Part shown: one piece after another, positions 32,311 through 43,328 of the stretch
How positions within the stretch are numbered: the first letter of the stretch is position 1
How the letters are laid out: each line of letters begins with the position of its first letter
From: Metaphire vulgaris
Lineage: Eukaryota; Annelida; Clitellata; Crassiclitellata; Megascolecidae
Assembly: GCA_018105865.1 (NCBI GenBank)
Contig: CM030845.1
Span: 13,917,390-13,981,389 of the forward strand
Direction of reading: 5' to 3'
DNA length: 64,000 nt
Program-made: the position numbers and the translations under genes
Notes under the pieces: model-generated
What the model saw: only the letters and a program-made list of their open reading frames with translations
The model's database searches: none
Told to the model about the DNA's origin: nothing

Positions 32311-32760
32311 GTTTCATGATTTCAGTTACTGTATTAATAGTTTCAATGAGTCTTTCTGGTCCTTGTCCATTACTCGATCTTGCTGATATTCTAGCTTCTG
32401 GAAATGCTGGCTCTGGTATAATTGGTTATTGAATCAATTGCTATTCATCAGGGGCAGAGGGATGGTTCCACATTGGGGATGACTTGGGATCAGAGATGTG
32501 CGGATGCAGAAATGTTGGGACCGCGAAGAATCTGCATCCACCAAGTTTGGAACCACGGAAGATCCGCATCCGCAAGCGCTTCTGCTATCAGGTTCCGCAG
32601 AAGATCCGCATCCGCAGATTATAGTAAATAGATCTATTGTTCAACTAACTGTCCCCAACTTTTCTGCAGGTCCTACTGTACTGCCTATGCTTAACCTACT
32701 TCAACTGCAGTAAAATTATTGAATAGTCCATGCATGGACATAATAAAAGAGAGGTTATAT

Positions 32761-32782
32761 TTATAATAATAATAATAATAAT

Positions 32783-32829
<47 letters not shown>
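32761..32829. repeat. TAA and TAG microsatellites
   Basis: Runs of AATAAT and then GTAGTAGTAG (about 45 bases of TAG units). A similar mixed tract lies at 34563-34612. Both tracts are next to a GTGACGTAC or GTACGTCAC motif (about 32829 and 34553), in inverted orientation. Confidence 0.85.
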
Positions 32830-32862
32830 TGACGTACTGGCTATTTATATGTACAACTAGAA

Positions 32863-33588
32863 AGATGCTCGCTTCGCTCGCAGTGCAGGATAATACTAAA
32901 ACCCAATCATTGAATTCATGCTGCTGAACAATGTTTCAATGATGTACATACGCCACGTAGCCAAGCTCTGACACTGCAACGTACGCTTCGTCAAATGCTT
33001 CGCCTGGCTGTTTGCTTCGCGTGGCCGTTCACTTCGCGTCGCCGTTCGCTTCATGAGTTGTACACATTATGACACTGCAACATACGCTTTGTCAAACGCT
33101 TCGCGTGGCCGTTCGTTTCGCGTGGCCATTTGCTTCGCGTGGCCATTCGCTTCGCGTGGCCGTTCGCTTCGCGAGGCCATTCGCTTCGTGTGGCCGTTCA
33201 CTTCGCGAGTTGTACATACTATGATGCTGCAACGCGTGCGCCGTCAACAACGCCCGGCGTGGCCGTTAACCCGCGAGTTGTACATACTATGACGCTGCAA
33301 CGTGCGCCGTCAAACACTTCACGTGGCGTTAAGCTTCACGTGGCCGTTAAGCTTCACGTCGCCGTTAAGCCGCGTCGCCGTTAAGCTTTGCATCGCCGTT
33401 AAGCCGTGAAGCCTAAGGTTCCAGAACAACCAATCAGAACGCTCACCCAGCCAACCAATCAGAACGTTTGAAGGTAATGAATGAGAACGTCACACAGCCA
33501 ACCAATCAGAACGCTCACACAGCCAACCAATAAGAACGCTTGAAGGTAACAGAGAGACATACAGAGCAAGGATCTTAATATTATAGAT
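32863..33588. repeat. Unclassified CpG-rich interspersed repeat (copy 2)
   Basis: Starts GAAAGATGCTCGCTTCGCTC and ends AGGATCTTAATATTATAGAT, as copy 1 at 672-1272. It has a longer internal run of CGTTCGCTTCGCGTGGC-type units and extra AAGCTTCACGTGGCCGTT units. Inserted within the GCGGAT hAT element. Noncoding. Confidence 0.65.
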
Positions 33589-34199
33589 GTCGAGCCTTCT
33601 GCGTCGGCTAAACTTGCTACTTTTTCCCAGGATGACCCAAATATTCTGCAAGTCTAGCACGAATATGTCCGCGAGGTACGCCTGCTCTGTGCAAGAGCAG
33701 GAATTATGGTATGCATGGCGTGAGAAGACATGAATAAACACAATATAAATAATAAGAGAACATATATTATATATGTCGCTCAAAGCAATGGCATATTCAA
33801 TAAAGACAATGTGGATCCGTGCAATACAATATCTGAGCTTCTAGTAATGTCTACTTGAGTGTTCATCATAATGCACACAGTTATAACAGCATCAGGGCAA
33901 AGTAACAATGTTCAAAGCATGGACGCATTTACACTATACAGACTACACAGTAATAAAGCTCCTTTCTGATCTAGATTTGAGCTTCCAACAATAGGCCTAT
34001 CCGACATACCTATCACAGATAAAAGCTACATAATATAAACTCAACATAAGAGCACAAATCATAAACTAATAATCTATAAACACTATGGCACAAGACGAAT
34101 AGAGCTGACAATGCAATTCATATAAGATAATTACCTATCTGCTTCACACAAGAGTTCGAATTGCTCAACATCAGTGATTCTGCACCAAAGTTACCTTAT

Positions 34200-34560
34200 T
34201 TTTCGTGTTCCTTTGGTCCTCCAGGCTCTGCGGCCATTTTCGCCTGTTCCTTGCCCGTGCTTCCGGCCTTCCTTCGGTTTCCTTCCGGTTCTTTTCTTCC
34301 GACGTCTCCATTCTTAGAAGGACAGACGCGTCTAACCGGTCCGAAGTCCCAAGCCAAAAAGAACCTGTCTCCGTCTCCTTTCTCTCTCGCTGCCCGCTTC
34401 CCACCTCAATCCTGGCCCCGCCCAAGCCGAGCTAAGTCCGCGCCTCAACCTTGGGCATGCCCAGCCTATACGGCTGCCACCAGTTTCCACAGCCAGGGTG
34501 AGGGAGATTCAGTGATGGCGAGCAAATAAGTAAGTGTATGCGCGAGCCGCGACGGTACGT
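34200..34560 (-). other. GC-rich segment with a possible transposase 5' exon
   Basis: On the minus strand, ATGGAGACGTCGGAAGAAAA (about 34310) opens a basic frame, METSEEKNRKETEGRPEARA then RNRRKWPQSLEDQRNTKNK. It reaches a donor-like AAATAAG|GTAACT near 34195. Local CpG content is high, like a promoter. It is not similar to a family I recognise; it could be the 5' exon of the host hAT element. Confidence 0.25.
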
Positions 34561-34578
34561 CACAGTAGTAGTAATAAC

Positions 34579-34612
<34 letters not shown>

Positions 34613-35377
34613 GCTGCACGTTCATTCAGTTCTCCAACCTGAATTTTCTTGATCAGTTTGTCACATTCGTCTTTATTAGCCATGTCAGACTATTCGCCTT
34701 AAGTACTGTTCATTTGTCGAGCTTTCATCTATGGAAAACTAATCTAAGTCGAATAAATGTTATTGATTACTGGTGGATAATTTAATCAGACGATTGTCTT
34801 TGAGTTTGAAATGGAAACATCTTTAAATAGATGCATTAAACGAAATAATGGGGCAAACTTTTAATGTGCCAACCTTTGATCTACGGCAATTAATTTAAGC
34901 CGAAAATTTTCATAATTGTCAAAATGTTACCAGTTGTTATGATCCACGGATAATCCGCATCCGCCAGCCATTTTGGAACTCTGATCTGCGGAGGCCCGCG
35001 GATCCATGAAATTCCTGCGGATCTGGATTCGCCGGCGGATCTATCCGTGATCTGCACATCTCTGCTGGGGATGCGTCCTCCCCACCGGGCTTTTTTTTGC
35101 TTGTCAGCATTTCAGGGGGTTTACCAGTACGAGTCGGTATGCCACTACATGTTGGCTGGTTATTATTTGTGTGCAAAACATAGCTAATGACCTTTTTTTG
35201 CTTGTCAGCCGTTTTCGGCAAGTTTACTTTACATTTGCTGGGCAAAACAATGCTCATTAACTTTTTTTGCTTGTCAACCTTTTTAAGGATTTCATTTCAT
35301 CCCCCCATCAACTTCCTAGAAATTCATTGCATCCCCCCACCAAGAATTCTTGGAACCGCCATTGCTACCCTATTCAT

Positions 35378-35508
35378 CATCTGTATTTTCTTGATCATCT
35401 GGTCTTGTTTCTGCAGATTCTTTAGTCTGTTGATGTTCATTGTCTGCTTGGCCTTCTGCAGGTGTAGATCAGGATCTCCAAAGTATGGCCTGCAAGCCGG
35501 ATATGGCC
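35378..35508 (-). other. Acidic open fragment, unassigned
   Basis: The minus strand reads STPAEGQADNEHQQTEESAE and TRPDDQENTDDE up to the putative hAT junction at 35370. The other side of that element (32440-32315) continues PIIPEPAFPEARISARSS. It could be a linker of a retroelement polyprotein. I cannot assign it. Confidence 0.25.
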
Positions 35509-35516
35509 CACGACAG

Positions 35517-36676
35517 CAGAGATGTACGGATCGCGGATTGATCCGTCCGCGGAGCCGGGTCCGCAAGGATTTTAAGGATCCGCGGACCTTGGCGGACCCA
35601 AGTATAAAAAAAGCTGGCGGAGGCGGAGTATCCGCGGATCTTGAAAACTGGCAACACGCACACACAGACACACAAATGCATACACATTGTGCATAGCTAT
35701 TTGCTACCTTTTCAAATTACGCCCTGAATTTTATGACTATTGCATGGTTGTAGATGACCAAAGTGCCAATTATCTGTTTCATCAACAGAAACGCTAAGTT
35801 AGGAGGTTTAGGACTACATAAGAGATCAGAATAACTGACGGGAGACAGCTTCCGACAAGTTCAAACTTCAAAGTCCAGTCAACCCGACTCGGATTCCATC
35901 ATTTTCCAAGTCATCTAATCCCTAGTCACTTAATCATCATCACTTAACCCCCCGGCACGTAGGCCTAATCCCCAAGTGAATGGGTGTAACATTTAAAGAC
36001 CGGTGAGAAGAAAGGATTTCAATTGAGACCAATTCAATAGTGATAGCTAGTTAGCTACACGAGTTCTCTTTTAGTGTCAGTCGATTTCGTCAAAGGCCAT
36101 TGAGTAAACAAAGGGGTGATTATGTCGGGGGTTTCATTTCATCTAGTGTACCAGGAGGGATAATGCCGGGGGTGGAATCATGGAATTGTCCTGGGGAGAA
36201 TGTCCGTTCTCCTTTGAAGAGGTAGGCACCCTATTTTGGAATTTCGAGCGTCTAATTGGTTATTAAGTAACCAATTTTTTGCCTGAATTCGCTGTGTACT
36301 GTTTGAGGTGCCCAGTTGTGCACTCCACACAGTATTCATATATGAACGTTTTTGAATAACTTTTATTTTATATTTTAAAAAAATCTATGTTATGCTTTAC
36401 ATGTAGCGTCTACTTTCTTACGACTATTTGTGCAATGAGTCTTGGACCTATTTACATAATTTTACTGCTTATTGAAATACATTAGGATAGGTCCTAGGCT
36501 TGCTGAACCATGGGAGGGGTGTTAGTAAAAGACCGAATTTATTTACTATCTGCGGATGCGGATCCTCCGCGGCTCCTGATATTGGATATTTGCGCGGATG
36601 CGGATCCTCCGCGGATCTAAACCTGGCGGAGCCGGATTATCCGCGGTCCCAAAATTGTTGGAACCGCACATCTCTG
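35517..36676. mobile_element. hAT element with GCGGAT hexamer arrays, perfect 8-bp TSD
   Basis: Flanked by CACGACAG at 35509-35516 and 36677-36684. Termini CAGAGATGTACGGATCGCGG and, on the reverse strand, CAGAGATGTGCGGTTCC. GCGGATCC-type arrays occupy 35525-35645 and 36545-36660. At 1160 bp it is shorter than the copy 450 bases upstream. The interior holds a GGACATAAT-type repeat (36090-36205). No transposase was recognised. Confidence 0.9.
36090..36205 (+). repeat. GGACATAAT-type repeat, copy 1
   Basis: AGTAAACAAAGGGGTGATTA through CTGGGGAGAATGTCC matches the reverse complement of 62546-62660 along its length. Repeated units of the form (G)GGGGATTATGTC are its core. Boundaries are approximate. 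Noncoding. Confidence 0.65.
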
Positions 36677-36684
36677 CACGACAG

Positions 36685-37237
36685 CCTTTAATCCAGCCCA
36701 TGTTAAAAAAATGAGAACATGCGCAAATCTATTATAGGAATCTCTTTTATGCCGTCTGTGTCATAGACACATAGACTTTAATTATAACTTGCTTCAACTT
36801 TCAGCTGTCTTACTCTTTATCATAGATATACGCTACCTCATGGACTCAGTCATAGCCAATTTCATGAGTTTCCAGACCTAACTTACCATAATTCAGTGAG
36901 ATGGATTAGCTGTGGGAAAGTCCTGACTCGATTTTTGAATCTTCCAAATGAGAGTGAAATATTCTTAAAAGACAGGAACCGTCCATTGGTGTTATTCGCA
37001 GAAAGTGAATGGCTTTGGAAATTTGCATTTTCAGCAGATCTATTCATGCATCTTAATGGCTTTAATATTTGAATTAGGCTTATCGCAGAACTAAAATTAG
37101 AATCGGTCCTAAAGGAGGTCACGCTCACTGCGCATGCGTATGCAAATGTGGCCATTAGATAGTTGAATTCACGCGGTATTGTGTGAATTACTAAATAGAT
37201 TTCTTAAAGTTTAATTTGTTCCGCAATAAAATTAAGT
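36685..37237. other. Unassigned sequence upstream of the THAP-like remnant
   Basis: I see no recognised domain, tail or inverted termini. A 90-codon minus-strand frame at 37155-36883 has no features I know. Confidence 0.4.
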
Positions 37238-37500
37238 ATGCCCATCAAACACTGTTGTTATGGAACATGTGCAAATGACAATAGGAAAACTGACATTTGT
37301 TTGAAAGAAGGGGTTCGTTTTATACAGTTCCCCGGCCCGTCGAGTCGTCGACTGACAGAGCAAAAGCAGAGAGGTGGGCTGTAGCATGTCGACGAGAGAA
37401 CTTTACTATCGGGAACATTACCAGATGGACATTTGCAACAAGCACTTCTTAGATCCAGCTGGGCCAACTCCGATGAATCCGGATCCTCTACAGGCCAACT
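37238..37500 (+). pseudogene. THAP zinc-finger domain remnant
   Basis: Starting at an ATG, the frame reads MPIKHCCYGTCANDNRKTD and VRFIQFPGPSSRR. After a shift it reads KAERWAVACRRENFTIGN. After a second shift it reads MDICNKHFLDPAGPTPMNPD. These are the C-x(4)-C start, the central W and the C...H (ICxKHF) of the C2CH THAP finger, in order and at the usual spacing. THAP fingers occur in host regulators and in P-like and other DNA transposases. Two frameshifts make it a pseudogene. Source element not identified. Confidence 0.7.
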
Positions 37501-37972
37501 CCACACATCATGCAATCCTACCTTCAAATAATATCAAATTGCATATTTTCATGGACGGGGCACAGGGCTGAGGGCATACGTTCAGTAACTGTTAAAGTTT
37601 GATGCCTACTAGCCAAACAGAGTGGCGTCATTTGCCAAAATTGCCTAAAATTTCCCAAAATTTGCAAAAAATGCCTAAGATTTGCAAAAATTTGTCAAAA
37701 TTTGACCATAAAATTATCTCGCCCTCCATAAAAGTGTGAAATGACGCTACTGGTCAAACGTTTAACCATCCTACATGATATCACTGCAGTTTCACTCGTA
37801 CTCGTGGGTCGTCGCCTACTAAAAATCTCTATAACTAGTTAATTTATTCTGGCTAGGGTGAAGAGCCAACAAGAAATTTGTTTAAAAATTATAACTCAAA
37901 ATTGAAATGTTAACATTGAAATTCTCAAGATCGTCGTCTATTCTTTATTAGCATTGCTTAACTTAACATGTG

Positions 37973-37973
<1 letters not shown>

Positions 37974-38060
<87 letters not shown>
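37974..38060. repeat. TA and TG microsatellites
   Basis: About 45 bases of TA followed by about 40 bases of GT units. Confidence 0.95.
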
Positions 38061-38063
<3 letters not shown>

Positions 38064-38139
38064 CAAATTAAGATGATTAAAAAAACGGCATGACCACATT
38101 TTACTTAATGCTGTATTAGACATTGCCTATGCACAAGTT

Positions 38140-38347
38140 CATCCTTTTTCCGGTCTGCACTCTAGCCAACGTTTTAATTCAACAACTGAATTGTTTGTAA
38201 CATCACTACAGCGAAGTTTTGCTCCTGGAACGTCTGATTCTAACAGCTTTATTTCGAAAAACGCGCTGCTTGCAGTGCTTGACGCCTTGTCCACTAGCTC
38301 TTCGCTGTCCACATTTGCATAAACAGCTGAGCGCAGTTTGACCTATT
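38140..38347 (-). other. Open frame with SAP-like text
   Basis: The minus strand is open for 69 codons: KLRSAVYANVDSEELVDKAS, FEIKLLESDVPGAKLRCSD and VTNNSVVELKRWLECRPEKG. The VELKRWLECRG-like stretch resembles the first helix of SAP domains found in some invertebrate transposases. There is a stop upstream and no ATG, so it may be a lone exon. It lies 640 bases from the THAP remnant and could derive from the same element. Confidence 0.35.
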
Positions 38348-38817
38348 TATTTTAATTATATGCATGACGTCACGGAATCGCTTAGGCGATCAGCCTAATA
38401 CAAGGTGAAACAGCACTCGTCTGCAATTTGTACTCTAAGGTTAAAGCATTCTATCAGAAATTGGCACTTTTTCAGAATCGGTTATCAAGAAGCTGTTTTA
38501 GTCATTTGTCATGTTGTCACAGATATTGCCAGTGAGACTTTTTGACAGTGAGACATTTTGCCAGTGATTCCATTTCCATGCTTGTTTGCTCAAGATATTT
38601 ATAATAATATAGTATAATATAACAAGGTTTAAAGTGGTTCAGTAGGGACTGCCCTGTGTGAGAACCACTGTTGTTCCCATCCAATCTAATATCCTAAACT
38701 ACTGAGGTTTATTTTGAACTCGTTTACAGTTGTAGCCGTTACTATCCCCTCATTCAGTCAGTTCATTCCATCTGTCCACCACTCTTGCACAAAAAAATGC
38801 TGTTTATGTCTCCCAAC

Positions 38818-41346
38818 CGTGGTTTCCTCTAAGCTGCGCTAGCGTGCACTGGCGCACAGATTTTCTGCCCAGCGCACGAAAACGAAAAAGAATTTAAGCA
38901 CTCAAATAGAGCCGTTGCGCTAACTTTTAAAACTAGCGCTGCAACAACGCACGACTATTCACGCGGTAGCCTGCAAAAGCTTTCCGCTATTTACTAATCC
39001 GAGTTAATTTTCGTAAACCGGCAGAAGGGTATGAATATTTATGAATCGTGTGCCTGCGCCTCTGTCACACGTGACCTGACTACATTAATGAATATTCATT
39101 TTAATGTCACTTATGCCAAAGCCTTCTATATATGTATTTATATATAGAAGGCTTTTCTTATGCACGATACTTGAGCGCAAAGACTCAGAGGCCAGCAAGA
39201 TGGCCGTCAAAGAGCGCGGTAGATCTTTGTGAACTAAGTTAGAATACTTTGTTCAAATCTACGCAACCCTTTGATAAATTGAGAATAAATCATCGCATTT
39301 GTGCTGTTTTGTCTATAAACACATTTTGCATTATATAATGCCAAAACAGCTTACCGGTACATATCTTGAGCTTATGTTATTGGTCAATTTTAGAATATAG
39401 GTTGATCAAACAGTCTATCAAGAGACTGATACATCAATCTTACAATCTAGAAGACTTATCTATACCTGATGAGTATAATGTTCCAGTTAACTTAAGCATC
39501 GAGCTCTTAACGGTCTGCACTAGCATACAATCTGAGCTTTGAGCAGTGAAAGAAAAGAAATTGTATCAAACAGTCCAACTGGAAAGAAATCACCTTGAGA
39601 ACTTGATGAGAATTAAACTTTACATGTCAACTGAAAACATTAATAACACTGTGCAACAAATTTTAATTTTTTGTCAGTTTTGAAAACAAAGGGTTCCATT
39701 TCTTAATGAATTTCACATTCTGAGTTCAAATATAACAATGAAATTTGTCAATTGGCTATAGTTTTTCTGTAAAAGTAAAGTTCTCTACTATAGGCGTTAT
39801 GACTACATAATGCACAATAATTACATAGATAGATATATCTTGCCACAAATATAAAGCAATTGATATTGAAAATATAACAAAGCCTGCATGGCATAATATA
39901 TTGCATCGATTTACCCATAAAAATTATGGCCATAGGCTTATAAAGTTGAAACATTTTAATACTTAGTTTTCTCACTAGTTTTGTCTTCAGTTTGTGTTGC
40001 TTTTGCTTCTCTTGGCTTTTCTCTTGTATTCGAGGAAAGGGCTGTCTCTGTCCAGCAATAGTCAGCAAGCATTGATGGGCTCCATTTACCTTGATATCTT
40101 CTTTCCATAGCTGCAAGGTCTTGGTGGAAGCTCACATTTTGTGGGAAGAAATCCAGATGAGAATGTAGAAAATGAATTTTTAGGGACATGTTACAACCAA
40201 GATTTCTGTAAGTCTTGAGGAGTTGTTCTACTACTTCCTTGTAGTTTGGTGCCTTATTGTTTCCAAGAAAATTTGATGTCACTGATACAAATGCTGTCCA
40301 AACAGCCTTTTCCTTTCCACGCAACAGAGAAAGAAACTATCACGAATAAGTTCAGTGGCCCAACAAAGACTCCTTCATTTATTTTTGCAGTACTAAGTGC
40401 TGGAAATTTATTTATTCTTGTCCAATGCCTTCACAGAGTTTTTCATTAATCCCAACTTGATGTGCAATGGAGGTAATATGATCTTCTTGCTATCTACAAG
40501 TACTGGATGGTTAACATTTTTGATCCAGGCTGCAATGACTGCCATAATTGCCAGTCTCTTTTGGCATATTGCATTTCTCTCGCATCACAGATGAAGCAGC
40601 AGTACTTAGTATATCCACCTTGAAGACCAAGTACCTTAAGTCACCACAAATCGACCATTGATGCTGATCATAGTCGATGCACCTTAAAAGCTCTTTCAAG
40701 TTTTCATATGTTTCTTTCAATGAAACTGCGTAAGCCACTGGAACTGACGGCAGCTGATTGCCATTATGCAGCAATACAGCTTTAAGACTCGACTTGGAAG
40801 CATCAACAGCCTCCAGTCATTGGGATCATAGCATAAGTTGCATCATAATTTTCATTGGCTTACGTCATTGTATGGCTCCATATATCATGGAAACTAGAGC
40901 CAATCAACATTTATTATTGTCATTTTCGTTTGTATCACCCCAAAATTATGTAACATTAGCTATTTTTAAGCCCAAAACTTTTTACCTGTTGAACAGTGTA
41001 ATTTAATATTGATGTTTATCAATTTTGGAAAACAGAAAAAGGAAGAAGAGAAAAGTAAACTATAATATTTTCTGCATCTAAATGAAACTTGATTTTGTTT
41101 GGGTTATCAATATCATTCCATTCTTAAAACATAGCTGTAATCGACCTATTGTGGTGTGTGTGTGTATTTATGAATATTAATTATAGTTTCTTTATTTAAG
41201 ATTGTAAAAGTTTTACATTTAAATAATGTAATTACCGTGGGTATGTCAACTCTTAATATTTTGCACACAAAAAATTGTTGCTGCAAAAACTTGCACACAA
41301 GTTTTTGATTTTGCACTCAAACCAGGAAACCTTAGAGGGAACATTG
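38818..41346 (-). mobile_element. hAT-like element carrying an uncharacterised gene, perfect 8-bp TSD
   Basis: CTCCCAAC flanks it at 38810-38817 and 41347-41354, inside the C-terminus of a CR1-like LINE. Termini CGTGGTTTCCTCTAAGCTGC and, on the reverse strand, CAATGTTCCCTCTAAGG, compared with a CAGTGTTCCCTCTAAG-like consensus that I infer. Left subterminal DNA (38830-38960) contains repeated GCGCTA/GCGCAC units. The gene remnant at 39748-40774 is of the same family as 1-605. No standard hAT transposase was recognised. Confidence 0.8.
39748..40774 (-). pseudogene. Uncharacterised transposon-associated protein (same family as 1-605)
   Basis: Minus-strand pieces in order: VSLKETYENLKELLRCIDYD and HQWSICGDLRY (40700-40620). 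Then VLVDSKKIILPPLHIKLGLM (40510-40450) in another frame and FVGPLN near 40360. Then KAVWTAFVSVTSNFLGNNKA, YRNLGCNMSLKIHFLHSHLD, FHQDLAAMERRYQGKWSPSM and LADYCWTE (40310-40040). The cysteine-bearing stretch seen at 540 is missing or scrambled here. Stops at 40511 and 40380 and shifts. From memory it recurs as an unnamed protein in arthropod and other invertebrate annotations. Being inside an 8-bp-TSD element suggests it is a transposon protein. Confidence 0.65.
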
Positions 41347-42423
41347 CTCCCAACCCGTTTCTTGAACAGTTTCATGCTGTGTCCTCTGGTTCGATCATAC
41401 TGCTTCATTGTAAAAAATCTTTCACTTGGCATTTCCACTTTGTTAGTATTTTGTATGTCTCAATCAAATTCCCTCTCTCTTTTTTTTTTCCAGGGTTGTC
41501 AATCCACAGTGATTTAGCCTTTTCTCATATGTTAGTTTATGATATCCCTTGATCATCTTTGTTGCTCTGTGTTGCACTCTTTCTATATCCCTTGATCATC
41601 TTTGTTGCTCTGTGTTGCACTCTTTCTAAGGTCTCTATGTCTTTCTTCAGGAATGGACACCATGCTTGAACCCAATACTCTAAATGTGGGCATACCAATG
41701 TCTTGTAAAGTCTTATTATTACATCCTTCTTTCTGCTCACTATCGTTCTTTTGATCATACCTAGAATTTTGTTGGCCTTCTTAGCTGCCTCTGCACATTG
41801 CCTAGATGGCTTTAAGCTGTTATGCATGATGACCCCTAGATCTTTTTCCTCGTTTGTAACTTTTAGTCCCTTCCCACATAACTTAAATTCATGATCTGTT
41901 CCCTTCTTCCCAATGTGCATCACCGAGCATTTATCTGTATTAAAAAGCATTTGCCAATCTGCCGACCACTGAGATAGTCTATTAAAGTCTTGTAAAATTT
42001 TTGCTTATGCTTCACTATCACTCTGTCCACACAGCTTTGGGTCATCAGCGAATTTTGAAATTTTTGACATTATATCATCATCGATGTCATTGATGTATAT
42101 TAAAAACAATAGAGGTCCCAACACTGAACCTTGTGGCACCCCACTTATGACCTCAGCCCAATCTGAATACTTGCCTCTTATACCTACCTTCTGTCTTCTG
42201 CTCTAAAGCCAATTTTTTTTCCATCCAAGAACTTTACCTCTAATTCCACTGGCCTGAAGCTTGACTGCCAGTCTTGAATGAGGTACTTTATCGAATGCTT
42301 TTGCAAAGTCCAGGTATATTACATCAACTGCTTTTCCCTCATCTAGCTTGTCATGAATCTCCTCTAAAAAGTCCAGTATGTTTGTTAAGCAAGATCTTCC
42401 TTTAATAAACCCATGCTGGCTAT
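41347..42423 (-). pseudogene. CR1-like LINE second half of reverse transcriptase and C-terminus
   Basis: From 42423 down: QHGFIKGRSCLTNILDFLEE and DVIYLDFAKAFDKVPHSRLA. The GVPQGSVLG block follows as GCCACAAGGTTCAGTG. Near 42050, AAATTCGCTGATGACCCAAA encodes KFADDPK, so FADDT has become FADDP. Then NTDKCSVMHIGKKGTDHEFK, GVIMHNSLKPSRQCAEAAKK and CPHLEYWVQAWCPFLKKDIE. A 43-bp tandem duplication (41544-41629) breaks the C-terminus. Text resumes as MKQYDRTRGHSMKLFKKRVG up to the second hAT at 41346. Confidence 0.85.
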
Positions 42424-43324
42424 CAGACATGGGTCAATTACAATTATAATTGTAATTCAATTGTAATTAATTACATTTTGCCAATCTAATTGTAATTGAT
42501 CTGTGGAAAGTTCAAATACATGTAATTGTAATTGTAATTGTCATGTGTGTAACTGTAATTGTAATTGAGCTATTGTAATTGATTTACCCAATTACAGGAA
42601 TGTGAGTTTTATAAGTTCTAATAGCGTATTAACATGTATGAGTCGAAGTCTTGTCAGTCTATGAATGTATGGCAGTGAATACATTGGATGGTTAGTGAAT
42701 TGTCAAAGCACAACAGTTATTGGTAAATGGACTCACTGCTCTGGTCAGTTGCCATGCAAACATTTACTTACCGGCATTTACTTTTTACTGCCTTTCAATT
42801 GGAAGAGAACCAGCTTATCATTTGTCTACTTCCTGTGTTCTGCGGCTGCACTTTTTTGTGAATGAAAGTTTAATGCCAGTAAAGATGAGCGTAGATCAAG
42901 CAGGAGTAATATGGAATTATTTAGAAAAGTCTGATGACTTTAATAATGCTGTTTCCAATGCAAATGTTAAAGTGAAGTGCCGGTTTTGTGGTGAATTAGT
43001 GTCATGCTCGAAAAAGGCTACTTCAAAATTGTTGACTCATTTGCAGGTTTGTGAAACTTTGTGTTACGGTTTTTTAAATAGGCCGTAGCATATGAATTTG
43101 TTGAACTAATTTATGTTAATTATTTTAGACACTTAAGTTTTTAAAGAAGCAGAAAGAGGAATGAAAAGTAATTGTAATTGTAATTGTAATTGACACATTT
43201 GTAATTGTAATTGTAATTGGTCCCAATGTAATTGGCTGTAATTGTAATTGTAATTGTAATTGACAAAAATCCATATAATTGTAATGTAATTGTAATTGCT
43301 TAAAACGTAATTGACCCATGTCTG
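42424..43324 (+). mobile_element. hAT element with GTAATT hexamer arrays, perfect 8-bp TSD
   Basis: CTGGCTAT flanks it at 42416-42423 and 43325-43332. Termini CAGACATGGGTCAATTAC and the same inverted (GTAATTGACCCATGTCTG). Arrays of GTAATT units lie at 42432-42590 and 43165-43310. It retains one BED exon on the plus strand. 901 bp, internally deleted. Confidence 0.95.
42876..43048 (+). pseudogene. BED-type zinc-finger exon of a hAT transposase
   Basis: The frame reads MPVKMSVDQAGVIWNYLEKS, DDFNNAVSNANVKVKCRFCG and ELVSCSKKATSKLLTHLQ. C-x2-C (CRFC) and the LLTHL His fit the BED finger, and the IWNYLEK opening (hydrophobic, W, aromatic) is the usual BED lead-in. ACTCATTTGCAG|GTTTGT gives a splice donor just after the first His (about 43047), so the second His lay in a lost exon. 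Two ATGs are possible (42876, 42888). It belongs to the element carrying GTAATT arrays and differs clearly from the BED exon at 18251. Confidence 0.8.
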
Positions 43325-43328
43325 CTGG

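Larger units (their letters stand above)
32491..35064. mobile_element. hAT element with GCGGAT hexamer arrays, larger copy
   Basis: Termini CAGAGATGTGCGGATGCAG and, on the reverse strand, CAGAGATGTGCAGATCACGG. Flanks CTTGGGAT and CTGGGGAT match at 7 of 8. Subterminal arrays of (A)TCCGCATCCGC and GCGGATC units lie at 32500-32620 and 34955-35060. The interior contains TAA/TAG microsatellites, copy 2 of the 672-type repeat, and a GC-rich stretch near 34200-34520 with a possible first exon on the minus strand. No transposase core was recognised. Confidence 0.85.
32449..35369. mobile_element. Putative outer hAT-like element
   Basis: CTATTCAT occurs at 32441-32448 and again at 35370-35377. The left end starts CAGGGGCAGAGGGATGGTTC. 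The right end on the reverse strand reads GGTAGCAATGGCGGTTCC, only loosely matched. Inside are three related copies of CTTTTTTTGCTTGTCAG (about 35092, 35190, 35260). The younger GCGGAT element at 32491-35064 would then be nested in it. Confidence 0.4.

Noticed and set aside
32441..35508. Third copia remnant around the GCGGAT elements
   Set aside because: The acidic minus-strand text could suit a polyprotein linker but has no copia-specific motif.
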